64,000 bases of DNA from Lachnospiraceae bacterium (GTDB taxonomy: Bacteria; Bacillota; Clostridia; Lachnospirales; Lachnospiraceae): contig SVDZ01000007.1 of assembly GCA_015057625.1 (NCBI GenBank), positions 1-64,000 on the forward strand, in the 5' to 3' direction. Every line of letters starts with the position of its first letter. Within the stretch, counting starts at the first letter, position 1. Below are positions 51,564 to 62,268 of this stretch, piece after piece. Position numbers and translations under genes: made by a program. The notes below the pieces were generated by a model that was not told the DNA's origin, made no database searches, and worked only from the letters and a program-made list of their open reading frames with translations.

Positions 51564-53014
51564 TCACCACTCCCTCCAAAATAATCGTCTATATCATCTT
51601 TATTTCTTAGAATTTTATCATTTGGAACCATTCTTTTATCTGCGAGTTTTACTGACTTTTCAAAAGCTTGTATATACATGTCGCTCTTCTCAAAATCATC
51701 AACAAATTTTATCAAGTCCTTGTCATCATAAATTTCAGATAGTATTTTCAAACCTCTTAAATAATCCTCTATTACAACTTTTTTTCTCTTTAAATAGTAA
51801 TTCTTTTCCTGTGCTTCCGTTCTTTGACTCTTCCTTTTAACTTCTCCATAAAGAGAAATTGTAAATCTTCCTAACCCTACAATATTTAATCTCATAAAAA
51901 ACTCTGCAACATTGAAGTTCCCTCCACCAGAAATAAACCCTCTTGCTGTTGCATCTCCAACATCTATTAAGCAAAATGTCCCATGTGCCACAGTTATCAT
52001 TCGCTTTACAGATGCGTTAGAAAACGGTTCACACTCTTTCCAAAGACTCTTAAAGGTATACTCTTTGCTATCAGTTTTAACAAAATAATTAATCATTCGT
52101 CTAACTGAGTACATAAGTCGAACAATTATCTCATTGATAAACACCGGAATTGCCTGTGCTGTCTGGAATCTAACATCATATCCTTCTTTATAAATATTTA
52201 AAGCTAAGTCATTTATCGAATTATCAAATTTCGAAACCGGAATATTCGATTTTCGTTTTATTGCTATAACATCATTCGTCCACGTCCATAAAGGCGAAGG
52301 TATACCCATTCCTCTACCCTTACTTCCAGACGCACCCGACATGTCCGAAATCAAATGTCCAAACCAATTTACAAATGCACAAAAAAACTTACTTGGCACA
52401 TTATTACCCTTTAATTCAAATTTATTATCGGCTTTCTGTAATGATATCAATTCCCCACCTGTAACAAAATGAGAGCTATCAGTAAACTGATCTAGTATTG
52501 AAAAAAACAACCCTACTAAAGATGGATTATGGGCAAGAGATTTAAAATGATGATTCTTTGGTGACAAATCAAAAACCCAACTAGCCGCATCTCCTGCACC
52601 TCTTTGATCATAAGGTATTTTGAACTTTCTTTCCAAAAAACCAATTGCTGATGCTGTCGAAGAGTTTTTACTGTCCCAACCACACAATTTTGCAAAATCT
52701 TTTGTACGATTCTCAAACCACTCATCTGTGATATTTCCTATTGGAGATTCGCCTGGCTTTCCAACTAAAAAAACATCTATAATTCCACATATAGCACCAC
52801 TCGTTGTTGCCAAAACATAATCTATCTTGTCACATTCTGGGGTTACTTTTTTAAGAGTTTCTGTGCTTTCCTTTATTTGTCCTTCTACGTCTTGCAATTC
52901 GCTTTCTGCTTCATTTAAGGCATCGATTATACTAGTCGAAAAACTATAATTTGTTTTATTTATATCTAAATTGGCTACAATACACCCATTGATTTTTTTG
53001 GTCATATATATCAT
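51560..53014 (-). CDS. Partner protein of the glycine-zipper gene, unknown family
   Basis: The 484-residue soluble protein starts with KKINGCIVANLDINKTNYSF and a short coiled coil, then GAICGIIDVFLVGKPGESPI, KFFCAFVNWFGHLISDMSGA and RGMGIPSPLWTWTNDVIAIK. This conserved-looking middle is followed by HGTFCLIDVGDATARGFISG and a basic helical end. I recognise no enzyme family. His/Asp residues in the HLISDMSG region might form a metal site. It is the first gene of the pair nearest to guaA. It may restrain or trigger the membrane partner. Confidence 0.5.
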   Translation of the reverse strand: MIYMTKKINGCIVANLDINKTNYSFSTSIIDALNEAESELQDVEGQIKESTETLKKVTPECDKIDYVLATTSGAICGIIDVFLVGKPGESPIGNITDEWFENRTKDFAKLCGWDSKNSSTASAIGFLERKFKIPYDQRGAGDAASWVFDLSPKNHHFKSLAHNPSLVGLFFSILDQFTDSSHFVTGGELISLQKADNKFELKGNNVPSKFFCAFVNWFGHLISDMSGASGSKGRGMGIPSPLWTWTNDVIAIKRKSNIPVSKFDNSINDLALNIYKEGYDVRFQTAQAIPVFINEIIVRLMYSVRRMINYFVKTDSKEYTFKSLWKECEPFSNASVKRMITVAHGTFCLIDVGDATARGFISGGGNFNVAEFFMRLNIVGLGRFTISLYGEVKRKSQRTEAQEKNYYLKRKKVVIEDYLRGLKILSEIYDDKDLIKFVDDFEKSDMYIQAFEKSVKLADKRMVPNDKILRNKDDIDDYFGGSGE

Positions 53015-53218
53015 CTCCTTAACTATGGATATTTCCGTTCACGTAATATAACTATATTTTACCATATTTTTTAATAACAAAAATACCATAATCCCATTAA
53101 CGCAGATACAACTAATAGAAGTGATTTTTCAGTTCAGTTCTGAACCCTCCATAACAATTTTCAGAAAAAAATAGTAAACTTTATTGTCATTTTATTGTCA
53201 CTGGCGACACTAAAAAAA

Positions 53219-53248
53219 CCACAAGCCCTTTATTTAAAGGGCTTGTGG
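53219..53248 (-). terminator. Intrinsic terminator of guaA
   Basis: CCACAAGCCCTTTA and TAAAGGGCTTGTGG form a perfect stem. On the minus strand it is followed by TTTTTTTA. It lies about 23 bp after the guaA stop. Between it and the next gene (53015-53210) are AT-rich DNA and a doubled TTATTGTCA word, with no gene. Confidence 0.9.
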
Positions 53249-53270
53249 CCTATGTTTTCGTGTTTTGGAA

Positions 53271-54818
53271 CTACTCGAATTCAATAGTTCCAGGTGGCTT
53301 GCTCGTCAAATCATACATTACTCTGTTGACTCCACGAACCTCATTAATGATTCTACTCATTACCTTCTGAAGCACCTCGAATGGTATATCTGCTGCCTCC
53401 GCTGTCATAAAGTCAATTGTATTTACTGCACGGAGGGCAATTGCATAATCGTATGTTCTCTCGTCACCCATTACGCCAACACTTCTCATGTTTGTAAGGG
53501 CTGCGAAGTACTGGCCGATTGTTTTGTCGAGGCCGACATTTGCAATTTCCTCGCGGTAGATTGCGTCTGCATCCTGTACCATACGTACCTTCTCGGCAGT
53601 TACTTCTCCTATGATTCTGATTCCAAGTCCCGGGCCTGGGAATGGCTGACGGAATACCAAGTATTCCGGTATTCCCATCTCAAGTCCGGCTTTTCTTACC
53701 TCGTCCTTGAAGAGGTCTCTAAGCGGTTCGATGATTTCTTTGAAATCTACATAGTCAGGAAGTCCTCCAACGTTGTGGTGTGACTTGATTACTGCTGACT
53801 CTCCACCGAGTCCACTCTCTACTACGTCAGGATAGATTGTTCCCTGTACAAGGAAATCAACTGCTCCGATTTTCTTTGCTTCTTCTTCAAATACACGGAT
53901 GAATTCTTCACCGATAATCTTTCTCTTTGTTTCAGGATCTTCTACTCCTGCAAGCTTGCTGTAGTATCTCTCCTGCGCATTTACACGGATAAAGTTAAGG
54001 TCATATGGTCCTTCAGGTCCAAATACCGCCTCTACCTCGTCACCTTCATTTTTACGAAGAAGACCGTGGTCTACAAATACACATGTAAGCTGCTTTCCAA
54101 TAGCTTTAGAGAGCATTACCGCTGCAACTGACGAATCAACTCCGCCTGACAATGCACAAAGTACCTTGCCATCGCCTACTTTCTCACGGATTGCCTTTAT
54201 AGATTCCTCAACGAATGAATCCATTCTCCAATCGCCTGAACATTCACAGACACCACGTACAAAGTTGTAAAGCATCTTTGTACCTTCCTGTGTGTGAAGT
54301 ACTTCCGGATGGAACTGGATAGCATAAAGCTTCTTTTCCTCATTTTCAGCAGATGCACATGGACAATTGTCTGTGTGGGATGTGATTTCAAATCCCGGTG
54401 CAATCTGTGATATATAATCAAAATGACTCATCCAGCAGATAGTCTTAGGTGATACACCCTCAAAAATCTTAGATGACTGCTTGTCTACGATAACCTCTGT
54501 CTTTCCGTATTCTCTTGCATCTGCCTTCTCAACCTTTCCGCCAAGTACATGCTGCATAAGCTGTGCACCGTAGCAAAGCCCAAGAACAGGAATGCCAAGT
54601 TCAAATAAATCCTTTGTGTATGTTGGTGAATCTGCCTCATAACAGCTGTTCGGTCCACCTGTAAGAATAATACCCTTTGGATTCATTTCTTTAATCTTTT
54701 CAATATCAGTTTTATAAGAATAAATCTCACAGTACACGTTACACTCACGAACACGACGTGCTACAAGCTGATTGTACTGCCCACCGAAGTCAATAACGAT
54801 TACTAATTCGCGCTTCAT
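53271..54818 (-). CDS. guaA: GMP synthase (glutamine-hydrolysing)
   Basis: The 515 residues contain the full enzyme that makes GMP from XMP, ATP and glutamine. The class I amidotransferase part has [10 protein letters not shown], nucleophile Cys in [16 protein letters not shown] and FHPEVLHT with His/Glu. The ATP pyrophosphatase part has [16 protein letters not shown]. The dimerisation domain ends in [22 protein letters not shown] precedes the ATG. The 3' end borders the accessory island and is a known type of integration site. Confidence 0.98.
   Translation of the reverse strand: MKRELVIVIDFGGQYNQLVARRVRECNVYCEIYSYKTDIEKIKEMNPKGIILTGGPNSCYEADSPTYTKDLFELGIPVLGLCYGAQLMQHVLGGKVEKADAREYGKTEVIVDKQSSKIFEGVSPKTICWMSHFDYISQIAPGFEITSHTDNCPCASAENEEKKLYAIQFHPEVLHTQEGTKMLYNFVRGVCECSGDWRMDSFVEESIKAIREKVGDGKVLCALSGGVDSSVAAVMLSKAIGKQLTCVFVDHGLLRKNEGDEVEAVFGPEGPYDLNFIRVNAQERYYSKLAGVEDPETKRKIIGEEFIRVFEEEAKKIGAVDFLVQGTIYPDVVESGLGGESAVIKSHHNVGGLPDYVDFKEIIEPLRDLFKDEVRKAGLEMGIPEYLVFRQPFPGPGLGIRIIGEVTAEKVRMVQDADAIYREEIANVGLDKTIGQYFAALTNMRSVGVMGDERTYDYAIALRAVNTIDFMTAEAADIPFEVLQKVMSRIINEVRGVNRVMYDLTSKPPGTIEFE
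53272..53295. other. guaA 3' end, candidate attachment site
   Basis: TACTCGAATTC and CCAGGT within the last codons of guaA recur imperfectly at 8284-8308 in the same orientation. This would delimit a region of about 45 kb that holds all defence-type genes. No integrase is present to support it. Confidence 0.35.
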
Positions 54819-54834
54819 TTGTTTCCTCCTAAAG

Positions 54835-54870
54835 TGATAATACCAATTAATCTGATAATACCCATTAATC
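54835..54870. repeat. Tandem 18-bp repeat in the guaA leader
   Basis: TGATAATACCAATTAATC and TGATAATACCCATTAATC follow each other directly with one mismatch. They lie between the guaA -10 and its RBS. A regulatory role is possible but unproven; slippage is equally likely. Confidence 0.6.
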
Positions 54871-54896
54871 TTACTCTATTTTCAATGATATCTCAA
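54868..54896 (-). promoter_or_regulatory. Putative guaA promoter
   Basis: TTGAGA (54891-54896) and TAAGAT (54868-54873) are spaced 17 bp on the minus strand, in the 107-bp gap after uvrA. No purine riboswitch fits into this gap. Confidence 0.5.
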
Positions 54897-54925
54897 TAGC
54901 ACAAACGTTATTTTGGCAATAAATA

Positions 54926-57772
54926 TCAAGACTTCGCCTCATCAAGCTTCTGTTTCACATATTTTGCCGTGTAGCTGGTCTTGTGTTTTGCCACTTCCTC
55001 CGGAGTTCCCTGTACCACAACAGTACCTCCGCGGTCACCTCCGTCAGGTCCCATATCGATAATGTGGTCTGCAACCTTAATTACATCCAGATTATGCTCG
55101 ATTACCACAACGGTATTTCCCTCATCCACAAGTCTGTGAAGAATCTCAACCAACTTGTGCACATCTGCAAAATGAAGTCCGGTGGTAGGCTCATCCAGTA
55201 CGTAAATAGTCTTTCCTGTACTTCTTCGACTAAGTTCTGTTGCAAGCTTAACTCGCTGGGCCTCTCCTCCTGAAAGCTGTGTGGAAGGCTGCCCCAGTTT
55301 CACATATCCAAGACCTACATCATACAAAGTCTGAACCTTATTTCTGACTTTCTCCACATTTTTGAAGAAATCAAGCGCCTCCTCAACCGTCATCTCTAAG
55401 ACATCATAAATATTCTTTCCTTTATATTTAACTTCAAGAGTTTCTCTGTTGTACCTCTTACCTTCGCATACCTCACAAGGAACATACACATCAGGAAGGA
55501 AATGCATCTCAACCTTTTTAATACCGTCACCGCTGCAGGCCTCACAACGTCCGCCCTTAACGTTAAAACTGAAACGTCCCTTTTTGTATCCTCTCTCCTT
55601 TGCATCAACTGTAGATGCAAACAAATCCCTGATAATATCGAACATTCCTGTGTATGTGGCAGGATTTGAACGTGGTGTTCTTCCAATAGGCGACTGGTCA
55701 ATATCGATAATCTTGTCTAACTGCTCAATGCCTTCAATCTTCTCATGCTTTCCTGGAATTACCCTTGCTCTGTTAAGCTGCTTCGCCAATGACTTGTGCA
55801 AAATCTCATTTATAAGAGAGCTCTTTCCCGAACCGGAAACACCTGTGACGCATGTAAGCACTCCAAGTGGAATCTCCACGTCAATATTTTTAAGATTATT
55901 CTCTTTTGCTCCAACTATCTTGATAAAACCTTTTGGCTCTCTTCTGACCGTTGGCACCGGAATAGACAATTCACCCTTTAAATACTTTCCGGTAATGGAT
56001 TTTTTGCACTTCATTATCTCCTCGGCAGTTCCAATCGCAACCACCTCTCCGCCGTGCTCGCCTGCCCCCGGACCAATGTCTACAATACAGTCAGCCTCTC
56101 GCATTGTATCCTCATCGTGCTCAACTACTAAGAGAGTATTTCCCAGGTCTCTTAAATGCTTCAAAGTTCCCAACAACTTGTCATTGTCATTCTGATGAAG
56201 TCCGATACTTGGCTCATCCAAAATATACGCAACTCCAACCAATCCCGAACCAATCTGGGTAGCCAGCCTGATACGCTGTGCCTCTCCTCCTGACAATGTA
56301 CCTGTGGCACGGGAAAGACTTAAATAATCAAGCCCCACATCGTTAAGGAAATTGAGTCGTCCCTTTATCTCTTTCAAAATCTCAGAACCAATCTTCATCT
56401 GACTGTCAGAAAGCTTTGCCTCCGCCAGAAATTGAATTAAATCTCTGATTGGCATATCTGTCATTTCAAAAATATTTTTGTCCGCAACTGTAACAGCCAA
56501 AGACTCCGGTTTAAGTCTCTGTCCATGACAGCATGGGCATGGCGTAAATCTCATATAAGATTCGTACTCTGCCTTTGTGGATTCACCGCCGGTCTCTCTA
56601 TATCTTCTCTCCACGGATTTAACCAGCCCCTCGAAGGCAATGTCATAGGTTCCAACGCCTCTCTGACCTCTGTAATGAACCGGCACAGATATTCCGCCCG
56701 TTCCGTAAATCAAAATATCATGAACGTCCTTACTGTAATCTTTAAACGGAGTATCAAGATCGAATCCAAATTCTTTGCAGAGAGCCTTCAAAACAGCATT
56801 TGTGAAACTCTTCGGATCATTTGCACTCTGCCAGCCAAGGACCACAATCGCACCCTGATTAATACTGAGAGATTTGTCAGGAATCATCAAATCTTCATCA
56901 AACTCCATCTTATATCCAAGACCGTAACACTCCGGACACGCACCAAAAGGATTGTTAAACGAAAAACTTCTCGGCTGAATCTCGTCAATACTGATATCAC
57001 AGTCAGGACACGCAAAATGCTGACTGAATGTCATTTCTTTTCCCCCAATGACATCTACAATCATGAGTCCTTTTCCCAGTTTCAGCGCATTATCAACAGA
57101 GTCATTAAGTCTCTTCTCTATCCCCTCTCTCATACTGAGTCGGTCAATGATAATTTCTATGTTATGCTTATTGTTCTTTTCCAGTTCAATCTGCTCAGAC
57201 AAATCGTACATATTGCCGTCAATACGCACACGCACATAACCACTTCTCTTTGCAGCTTCAAGGACTTTCTCGTGACGTCCCTTACGCCCTCTTACCACCG
57301 GCGCAAGAATCTGGAACTTAGTACCTTCTTCGAGAGTGGTAATCTTATCAACCATCTCGTCCACTGTCTGTCTCTTAATCTCACGTCCGCATTTTGGACA
57401 ATGAGGGATACCTGTCCTTGCATAGAGAAGTCTCATATAATCGTAGATCTCCGTCACCGTTCCAACTGTAGAACGTGGATTTCTGTTGGTCGACTTCTGG
57501 TCAATGGAAATCGCCGGCGGAAGTCCCTCGATACTCTCAACCTTTGGTTTTTCCATCTGTCCCAAGAACTGTCTCGCATAAGATGAGAGAGATTCCATAT
57601 ATCTTCGCTGACCTTCGGCATAAATGGTATCAAAAGCCAATGATGATTTCCCGGAACCGCTAAGTCCCGTGAGAACCACCATCTTGTCTCTCTCAATCTC
57701 TAAATCTATTCCTTTTAAATTGTGCTCGTGAGCACCTTTAATTCTTATATACTTCTTCTTATCCATATCCAT
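54926..57772 (-). CDS. uvrA: Excinuclease ABC subunit A
   Basis: UvrA is the damage sensor of nucleotide excision repair. Both ABC ATPase halves are intact: first Walker [19 protein letters not shown], signature [19 protein letters not shown]; second Walker [19 protein letters not shown], signature [20 protein letters not shown]. Zinc modules include [12 protein letters not shown]...CPEC and CEACSGDG...CEVCEG. The ATG at 57772 ([20 protein letters not shown]) is preferred because it matches the usual UvrA start. A TTG at 57817 gives a 15-residue longer version without good RBS. It follows uvrB in one SOS-controlled transcript. Confidence 0.97.
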   Translation of the reverse strand: MDMDKKKYIRIKGAHEHNLKGIDLEIERDKMVVLTGLSGSGKSSLAFDTIYAEGQRRYMESLSSYARQFLGQMEKPKVESIEGLPPAISIDQKSTNRNPRSTVGTVTEIYDYMRLLYARTGIPHCPKCGREIKRQTVDEMVDKITTLEEGTKFQILAPVVRGRKGRHEKVLEAAKRSGYVRVRIDGNMYDLSEQIELEKNNKHNIEIIIDRLSMREGIEKRLNDSVDNALKLGKGLMIVDVIGGKEMTFSQHFACPDCDISIDEIQPRSFSFNNPFGACPECYGLGYKMEFDEDLMIPDKSLSINQGAIVVLGWQSANDPKSFTNAVLKALCKEFGFDLDTPFKDYSKDVHDILIYGTGGISVPVHYRGQRGVGTYDIAFEGLVKSVERRYRETGGESTKAEYESYMRFTPCPCCHGQRLKPESLAVTVADKNIFEMTDMPIRDLIQFLAEAKLSDSQMKIGSEILKEIKGRLNFLNDVGLDYLSLSRATGTLSGGEAQRIRLATQIGSGLVGVAYILDEPSIGLHQNDNDKLLGTLKHLRDLGNTLLVVEHDEDTMREADCIVDIGPGAGEHGGEVVAIGTAEEIMKCKKSITGKYLKGELSIPVPTVRREPKGFIKIVGAKENNLKNIDVEIPLGVLTCVTGVSGSGKSSLINEILHKSLAKQLNRARVIPGKHEKIEGIEQLDKIIDIDQSPIGRTPRSNPATYTGMFDIIRDLFASTVDAKERGYKKGRFSFNVKGGRCEACSGDGIKKVEMHFLPDVYVPCEVCEGKRYNRETLEVKYKGKNIYDVLEMTVEEALDFFKNVEKVRNKVQTLYDVGLGYVKLGQPSTQLSGGEAQRVKLATELSRRSTGKTIYVLDEPTTGLHFADVHKLVEILHRLVDEGNTVVVIEHNLDVIKVADHIIDMGPDGGDRGGTVVVQGTPEEVAKHKTSYTAKYVKQKLDEAKS

Positions 57773-57819
57773 TTTTAACTCTCTATTCTGATTTACATCA
57801 TTTTTCGCTTGTTTCAAAT

Positions 57820-57853
57820 ACTATCTCACTGCAAACACTATCTCACTGCAAAT
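57820..57853. repeat. 17-bp tandem duplication at the uvrB-uvrA junction
   Basis: ACTATCTCACTGCAAAC and ACTATCTCACTGCAAAT are adjacent with one mismatch. The copy at 57837-57853 contains the uvrB stop codon, so the other copy is a duplicated gene end in the spacer. Confidence 0.7.
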
Positions 57854-59819
57854 ACTTCCTCAATTCCGCAATCTTGTCCCTGAACTCTATAGCAGCCTCA
57901 AAGTCAAAGTCTGCTGCTGCTTTCTTCATACGCTTCTCAAGCTTCTCCATAAGTTTCTTGAGTTCTTTACTATCCATAGACTCAGGATCTTTCTCGATAT
58001 CATTGATAGTCTTCTCTGCTTCCTTGGTAATACTGATAAGATCCCTGACTGCCTTCTTAATAGTAGTAGGCGTGATGCCGTGCTCCTCATTATATTTCTC
58101 CTGAATCTCACGTCTTCTGTTAGTCTCAGAAATGGCCTTGTCCATAGACTCCGTCATGTTGTCGGCGTACATAATGACATGACCTTCTGCGTTTCTTGCC
58201 GCACGCCCAATAGTCTGAATAAGCGATGTCTCTGAACGAAGGAATCCTTCCTTGTCCGCATCGAGAATGGCCACCAGTGAAATCTCCGGAATATCAAGAC
58301 CTTCTCTCAAAAGATTGATACCAACTAAAACATCAAACACGTCGAGACGCATATCTCTGATAATCTCAGTTCTCTCAAGTGTATCAATATCTGAATGAAG
58401 GTAGCGCACCCTGATGCCCACTTCCTTCATATAATCCGTCAGATCCTCTGCCATACGCTTAGTCAAAGTAGTAACCAGGACTTTATTCTTCTTTGCCACT
58501 TCCTTGTTAATCTCTGAGATTAAGTCATCAATCTGACCGTCAATAGGTCTTACATCCACCTTTGGATCAAGAAGTCCCGTCGGTCTGATAATCTGCTCAA
58601 CCCTGGCAAGCTCATGCTCATCTTCATATACATTCGGTGTAGCCGACACAAACAGCATCTGATCTATCATAGACTCAAACTCTGTGAAATTCAGCGGTCT
58701 GTTATCCTTTGCCGACGGAAGTCTGAAGCCGTAGTCCACAAGGGAAGTCTTTCTGGACTGGTCCCCCGCATACATGCCTCTTACCTGTGGAATGGTAATG
58801 TGAGACTCGTCCACAATTATGAGGAAATCGTCGCCAAAATACTCAATAAGTGTATGAGGTGTTGCTCCCGGTTCAAGACCTGCCATATGTCTTGAATAAT
58901 TCTCAATTCCTGAGCAAATTCCTGTTTCTCTGAGCATCTCCATATCAAAGTTGGTACGCTCCGCTATACGTTGAGCCTCAATAAGCTTGTCCTCACTCTT
59001 GAAGTACTCCACTCTCTCCTTAAGCTCTGCCTCAATGGACTTTAAGGCCTTTTCCATCTTTTCCGGTGGAACTACATAGTGAGAGTTCGGGAAAATGGCC
59101 ACGTGCTCTAAACGATTCACAATATCCCCCGTCAGAGTATTAATCTCTGCAATCCTGTCCACTTCGTCTCCAAAGAATTCTACTCTGATTGCATAGTCTG
59201 ATGCCGATGCAGGGAAAATCTCCACTACATCTCCCCTTACTCTGAAGGTTCCGCGCTTGAAATCCATATCATTTCGCTCATACTGAATCTCTATAAGCTT
59301 GTGAATAACTTCGTCCCTGTCCTTAATCATACCCGGGCGAAGTGAAATAACCATGTTCTTGTAATCTATCGGATCTCCCAATCCGTAAATACAGGAAACT
59401 GAAGAGATAATAATAACATCTCTTCTCTCCATCAGTGCCATAGTAGCTGAATGCCTCAGCTTATCTATCTCATCGTTGATAGAAGAATCCTTCTCTATAT
59501 AAGTGTCAGTGCTTGGAACATAAGCCTCCGGCTGATAATAATCATAGTATGAAACAAAATACTCAACTGCATTCTCCGGGAAAAATTCCTTGAACTCCCC
59601 GTAAAGCTGGGCTGCCAGAGTCTTATTGTGAGCTATAATCAGCGTAGGCTTATTTAGTTTTTCTATGACATTTGCCATAGTGAAAGTCTTACCTGAACCT
59701 GTAACACCAAGCAGTGTCTGGAACTGGTTCCCCTCTTTAAAGCCTTCAACCAGCTTTTCAATAGCTTCAGGCTGATCTCCCGTAGGCTTATATTCAGAAT
59801 GTAACACAAAATGATCCAT
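57843..59819 (-). CDS. uvrB: Excinuclease ABC subunit B
   Basis: The protein has 658 residues from the preferred start at 59819 ([20 protein letters not shown]), where AGGGAGA is well placed; an upstream ATG at 59861 has no RBS. Motifs: Walker [21 protein letters not shown], the beta-hairpin [12 protein letters not shown] that clamps [33 protein letters not shown], and the C-terminal UVR motif ([20 protein letters not shown]) that binds UvrC. It verifies lesions found by UvrA. It is transcribed before uvrA under a LexA-type site. Confidence 0.98.
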   Translation of the reverse strand: MDHFVLHSEYKPTGDQPEAIEKLVEGFKEGNQFQTLLGVTGSGKTFTMANVIEKLNKPTLIIAHNKTLAAQLYGEFKEFFPENAVEYFVSYYDYYQPEAYVPSTDTYIEKDSSINDEIDKLRHSATMALMERRDVIIISSVSCIYGLGDPIDYKNMVISLRPGMIKDRDEVIHKLIEIQYERNDMDFKRGTFRVRGDVVEIFPASASDYAIRVEFFGDEVDRIAEINTLTGDIVNRLEHVAIFPNSHYVVPPEKMEKALKSIEAELKERVEYFKSEDKLIEAQRIAERTNFDMEMLRETGICSGIENYSRHMAGLEPGATPHTLIEYFGDDFLIIVDESHITIPQVRGMYAGDQSRKTSLVDYGFRLPSAKDNRPLNFTEFESMIDQMLFVSATPNVYEDEHELARVEQIIRPTGLLDPKVDVRPIDGQIDDLISEINKEVAKKNKVLVTTLTKRMAEDLTDYMKEVGIRVRYLHSDIDTLERTEIIRDMRLDVFDVLVGINLLREGLDIPEISLVAILDADKEGFLRSETSLIQTIGRAARNAEGHVIMYADNMTESMDKAISETNRRREIQEKYNEEHGITPTTIKKAVRDLISITKEAEKTINDIEKDPESMDSKELKKLMEKLEKRMKKAAADFDFEAAIEFRDKIAELRKYLQ

Positions 59820-59881
59820 AAAAATCTCCCTACATAATAATCCGGAAATGCAATTAAGCATATTTTTTGATGTACCTTAAC

Positions 59882-59910
59882 AGTATAACACAGCAAATAA
59901 TTCATGGCAA
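59882..59910 (-). promoter_or_regulatory. uvrB-uvrA promoter
   Basis: TTGCCA (59905-59910) and TATACT (59882-59887) are separated by 17 bp on the minus strand. The LexA box lies 9 bp upstream of the -35. Confidence 0.75.
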
Positions 59911-59918
59911 TTGCAATT

Positions 59919-59932
59919 CGAACATTCGTTCT
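59919..59932. promoter_or_regulatory. LexA (SOS) box
   Basis: CGAACATTCGTTCT contains GAAC-N4-GTTC, the Gram-positive LexA site. It stands directly upstream of the uvrB promoter, which fits the known SOS induction of uvrBA in Firmicutes. Confidence 0.85.
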
Positions 59933-59949
59933 CGTTTTTTCTATTTTAA

Positions 59950-59985
59950 AAACCCTCCTCACCTTCAATCAGGCAAGGAGGGTTT
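59950..59985 (-). terminator. Intrinsic terminator of the lipoprotein operon
   Basis: AAACCCTCCT (59950-59959) pairs with AGGAGGGTTT (59976-59985). On the minus strand it is followed by TTTTAAAATAG. It lies about 16 bp after the stop of the gene ending at 60002. Confidence 0.85.
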
Positions 59986-60001
59986 CCGTTTCATACCCAA
60001 C

Positions 60002-60949
60002 CTATTTAACAAATTCTATTTCAACTATTTGTAAGAATAATTCATTGTCTTTGGAAACGTAACATTCCTGCCAAAAATGTTCTTTCCCATCTGCCTCTTC
60101 ATCATCCTCATCATCATAAACTACTCCCTCCACTAATTTGGCGTCCACCTCTTTATCGCCATCCATAAAGGAAATAATTATATAATCAGTATTTTTGTTT
60201 GCTTTATACTCATCTTTGATATTATTTACATCAAATTCTGTTGTTGCTATTATTTCATCGCTATCATTGTATTCTCTTGCAATAAGGCGATTTGCTGCAC
60301 TTTTTGTCACAAGAGTTACCCTCGCTTTTGTATCTAACGGTTTCTTTTCACTCTCCATCAGTTTTTCAGTTGAAGCTTTATATTCTACACTAACTTCTGC
60401 CCCAATACTCTCCGGATGAACAGCTATGCTTTTATTTTCAACAATCATGAATACATTTCCATCGTTGTCCTGAAATACCGGATTAACATAAACAGTATCC
60501 AATCCCCTATTTTGCATTTCTTTCACATCCAGATTGCACACAAACTCCACTTCTTCGCTTATGTTTTCTTTGTCATCAATTTGATTTACTTTTGAATTCA
60601 ATTTAAAATCGTAGAATTTATCATCTCTTTCTGAATCCGTTCCAATGCATCCATGTTCCCAATCATAGTGCGTGTAAATGCCGTAACCCTCATATTCTTC
60701 AAATATATGGTTGACATCTTTTGAATCATCCATTACCTCTGCGGCATAAATCTTTCCTGATTCTTTTATTGGCTTTTCTGTAATAAAAACTCCTACTGCC
60801 TCTGCATCCTGAACAACACCCTCATTCACTTCTTTTTTATTATCTCCAGACTTATCTATTGCCAGCTTGCATCCGGTAAAGGTTGTCGCAATCAATGTGC
60901 CAATTATACTGATAACAATTATTTTTCTATATATTTTTATATTTCTCAT
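60002..60949 (-). CDS. Lipoprotein, paralogue of the upstream gene
   Basis: The product has 315 residues from the start at 60949, where GGAGGAT lies 4-5 bp before the ATG. The signal peptide ends in the lipobox TFTGC (Cys 27). The mature part has IYTHYDWEHGCIGTDSERDD, which corresponds to IYTRYNKDHECMDYYFDG in the next protein, so the two are diverged tandem copies. No known domain. Membrane-anchored outside the cell; role unknown. Confidence 0.7.
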   Translation of the reverse strand: MRNIKIYRKIIVISIIGTLIATTFTGCKLAIDKSGDNKKEVNEGVVQDAEAVGVFITEKPIKESGKIYAAEVMDDSKDVNHIFEEYEGYGIYTHYDWEHGCIGTDSERDDKFYDFKLNSKVNQIDDKENISEEVEFVCNLDVKEMQNRGLDTVYVNPVFQDNDGNVFMIVENKSIAVHPESIGAEVSVEYKASTEKLMESEKKPLDTKARVTLVTKSAANRLIAREYNDSDEIIATTEFDVNNIKDEYKANKNTDYIIISFMDGDKEVDAKLVEGVVYDDEDDEEADGKEHFWQECYVSKDNELFLQIVEIEFVK

Positions 60950-60977
60950 ATTTATCCTCCACCAAAGGTTCAATCTA

Positions 60978-61967
60978 TCACTTCACAATTCTTACTTCTG
61001 TGCACTCTAGCAATTCCGGAATACTGCTTTCAGAACATACTGAAACTATGTAACCTTCCTCAATTTCTTCTTTTGTTACCAGTTCTCTGCCAACAGTTTT
61101 TTCTCCACTATAAGCCTTTACAACTACTTTTTCAGTACCTTCTGCCACCTTTATTTCTTCAGGTATTTTTCTGCTGTCATATGAATTTGATTCAATTACC
61201 TTTCCTTCTTTATCCATACAAATTATTTTTACTTTATCCGCAGGCTTTTTCACATTAGACTCAATTGTGAATGTGATATTTTCTTCTTTTGTGTTTCCAC
61301 CTTCTTCTGTTTTTGCTTCCTCGGAAACACTATATGTTGAACTGCATTTTGCGTCTTTACTTGTTATAACACCAGAGCCATCTGCTGTATCAATGTACAA
61401 GTCTCCATCTTTATTAGCACGTACTGCATAACGATATATATTCACTTCTTCATTCTTATCTATATAATCTTCATTCAGATAAAATATAGAATAAATTCTA
61501 TTTTCAATGACATTCTCTTCTGACATGTTTGATGTAAAATTAGTGCCGGTGAAGTAATTTCCATCACCATCAAAATAATAATCCATACACTCATGATCCT
61601 TATTATAACGCGTATATATTCCTACACAATTACTCAAATTGAAGGTGAATTTGTTACTATCATTCGCATCCTTCTTTGCATATATCCTTTCCCCCTCAAT
61701 TTCTACTGTTCCACTGCCATTTGAAAATAATGACATCATCTCTTCTTCTGACAGACCTTCATCAAAATAGTAATCATAAAGATCATATGGAAATATAGCA
61801 ACTCCCACAATCTCGTCTTTATTACTTTCCTCCGAATTATCCGATTTCTCTATTGTTTTTGTCTCAACATCCGCAAGTTTGCACCCCGTAAGCCCGGCCT
61901 GTGCTGTTATTACAGTCGCGGCAACTGCCAATACAGCTACACTTTTCTTAAAATTATTTTTTCTCAT
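60978..61967 (-). CDS. Lipoprotein, paralogue of the downstream gene
   Basis: The product has 329 residues from the start at 61967 (AGGAGG 7 bp upstream; the ATG at 61973 is too near). The lipobox is GLTGC (Cys 29). The mature part is acidic, with GVAIFPYDLYDYYFDEGLSE and repeated beta-type segments. It lies 4 bp after the XRE gene in coding overlap and 28 bp before its paralogue, so all three form one operon. Function unknown. Confidence 0.7.
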   Translation of the reverse strand: MRKNNFKKSVAVLAVAATVITAQAGLTGCKLADVETKTIEKSDNSEESNKDEIVGVAIFPYDLYDYYFDEGLSEEEMMSLFSNGSGTVEIEGERIYAKKDANDSNKFTFNLSNCVGIYTRYNKDHECMDYYFDGDGNYFTGTNFTSNMSEENVIENRIYSIFYLNEDYIDKNEEVNIYRYAVRANKDGDLYIDTADGSGVITSKDAKCSSTYSVSEEAKTEEGGNTKEENITFTIESNVKKPADKVKIICMDKEGKVIESNSYDSRKIPEEIKVAEGTEKVVVKAYSGEKTVGRELVTKEEIEEGYIVSVCSESSIPELLECTEVRIVK

Positions 61968-61969
61968 CT

Positions 61970-62203
61970 TCATTCCTCCTCATCCTCCTCCGGATCAAGA
62001 TTTCCGTCAAATTTCAATATATCTCCCACGTCACACCCCAGGTAATAACATATTTTGTTAATTGTACTCAAACGCACACCTTTTGCCTTTCCACTTCTGA
62101 GCACTGACAGGTTTGCCTCCGTGATACCTATTTGTTTGCATAAATCTTTTGATTTTATTTTCTTTTCTTTCATTATCTCAGAAAGACAAATCTGTATTCC
62201 CAT
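61970..62203 (-). CDS. YozG-type XRE regulator
   Basis: The 77 residues hold a compact HTH: QICLSEIMKEKKIKSKDLCK, QIGITEANLSVLRSGKAKGV, RLSTINKICYYLGCDVGDIL. YozG-like proteins usually sit beside a DUF2975-type membrane protein, and here a polytopic membrane protein precedes it. GGGAGG lies 6 bp before the ATG. The twin repeats at 63307-63373 are its likely operators. Confidence 0.85.
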   Translation of the reverse strand: MGIQICLSEIMKEKKIKSKDLCKQIGITEANLSVLRSGKAKGVRLSTINKICYYLGCDVGDILKFDGNLDPEEDEEE

Positions 62204-62268
62204 AGTTTCCTCCCTTTTTCAACATTCACACTCACCATCTTATATTTCTGCTTCTCTCTATGAACTGT

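Noticed and set aside
54819..54925. Purine riboswitch before guaA
   Set aside because: The gap is only 107 bp, contains a promoter and tandem repeat, and lacks the conserved purine riboswitch core and three-way junction.
55449..57586. Long plus-strand frames opposite uvrA
   Set aside because: Long antisense frames are normal opposite biased codons of conserved genes; no RBS or recognisable domain.
56525..57586. Possible 353-residue plus-strand protein
   Set aside because: It lies entirely inside uvrA antisense, and its composition is that of reverse-complemented UvrA.
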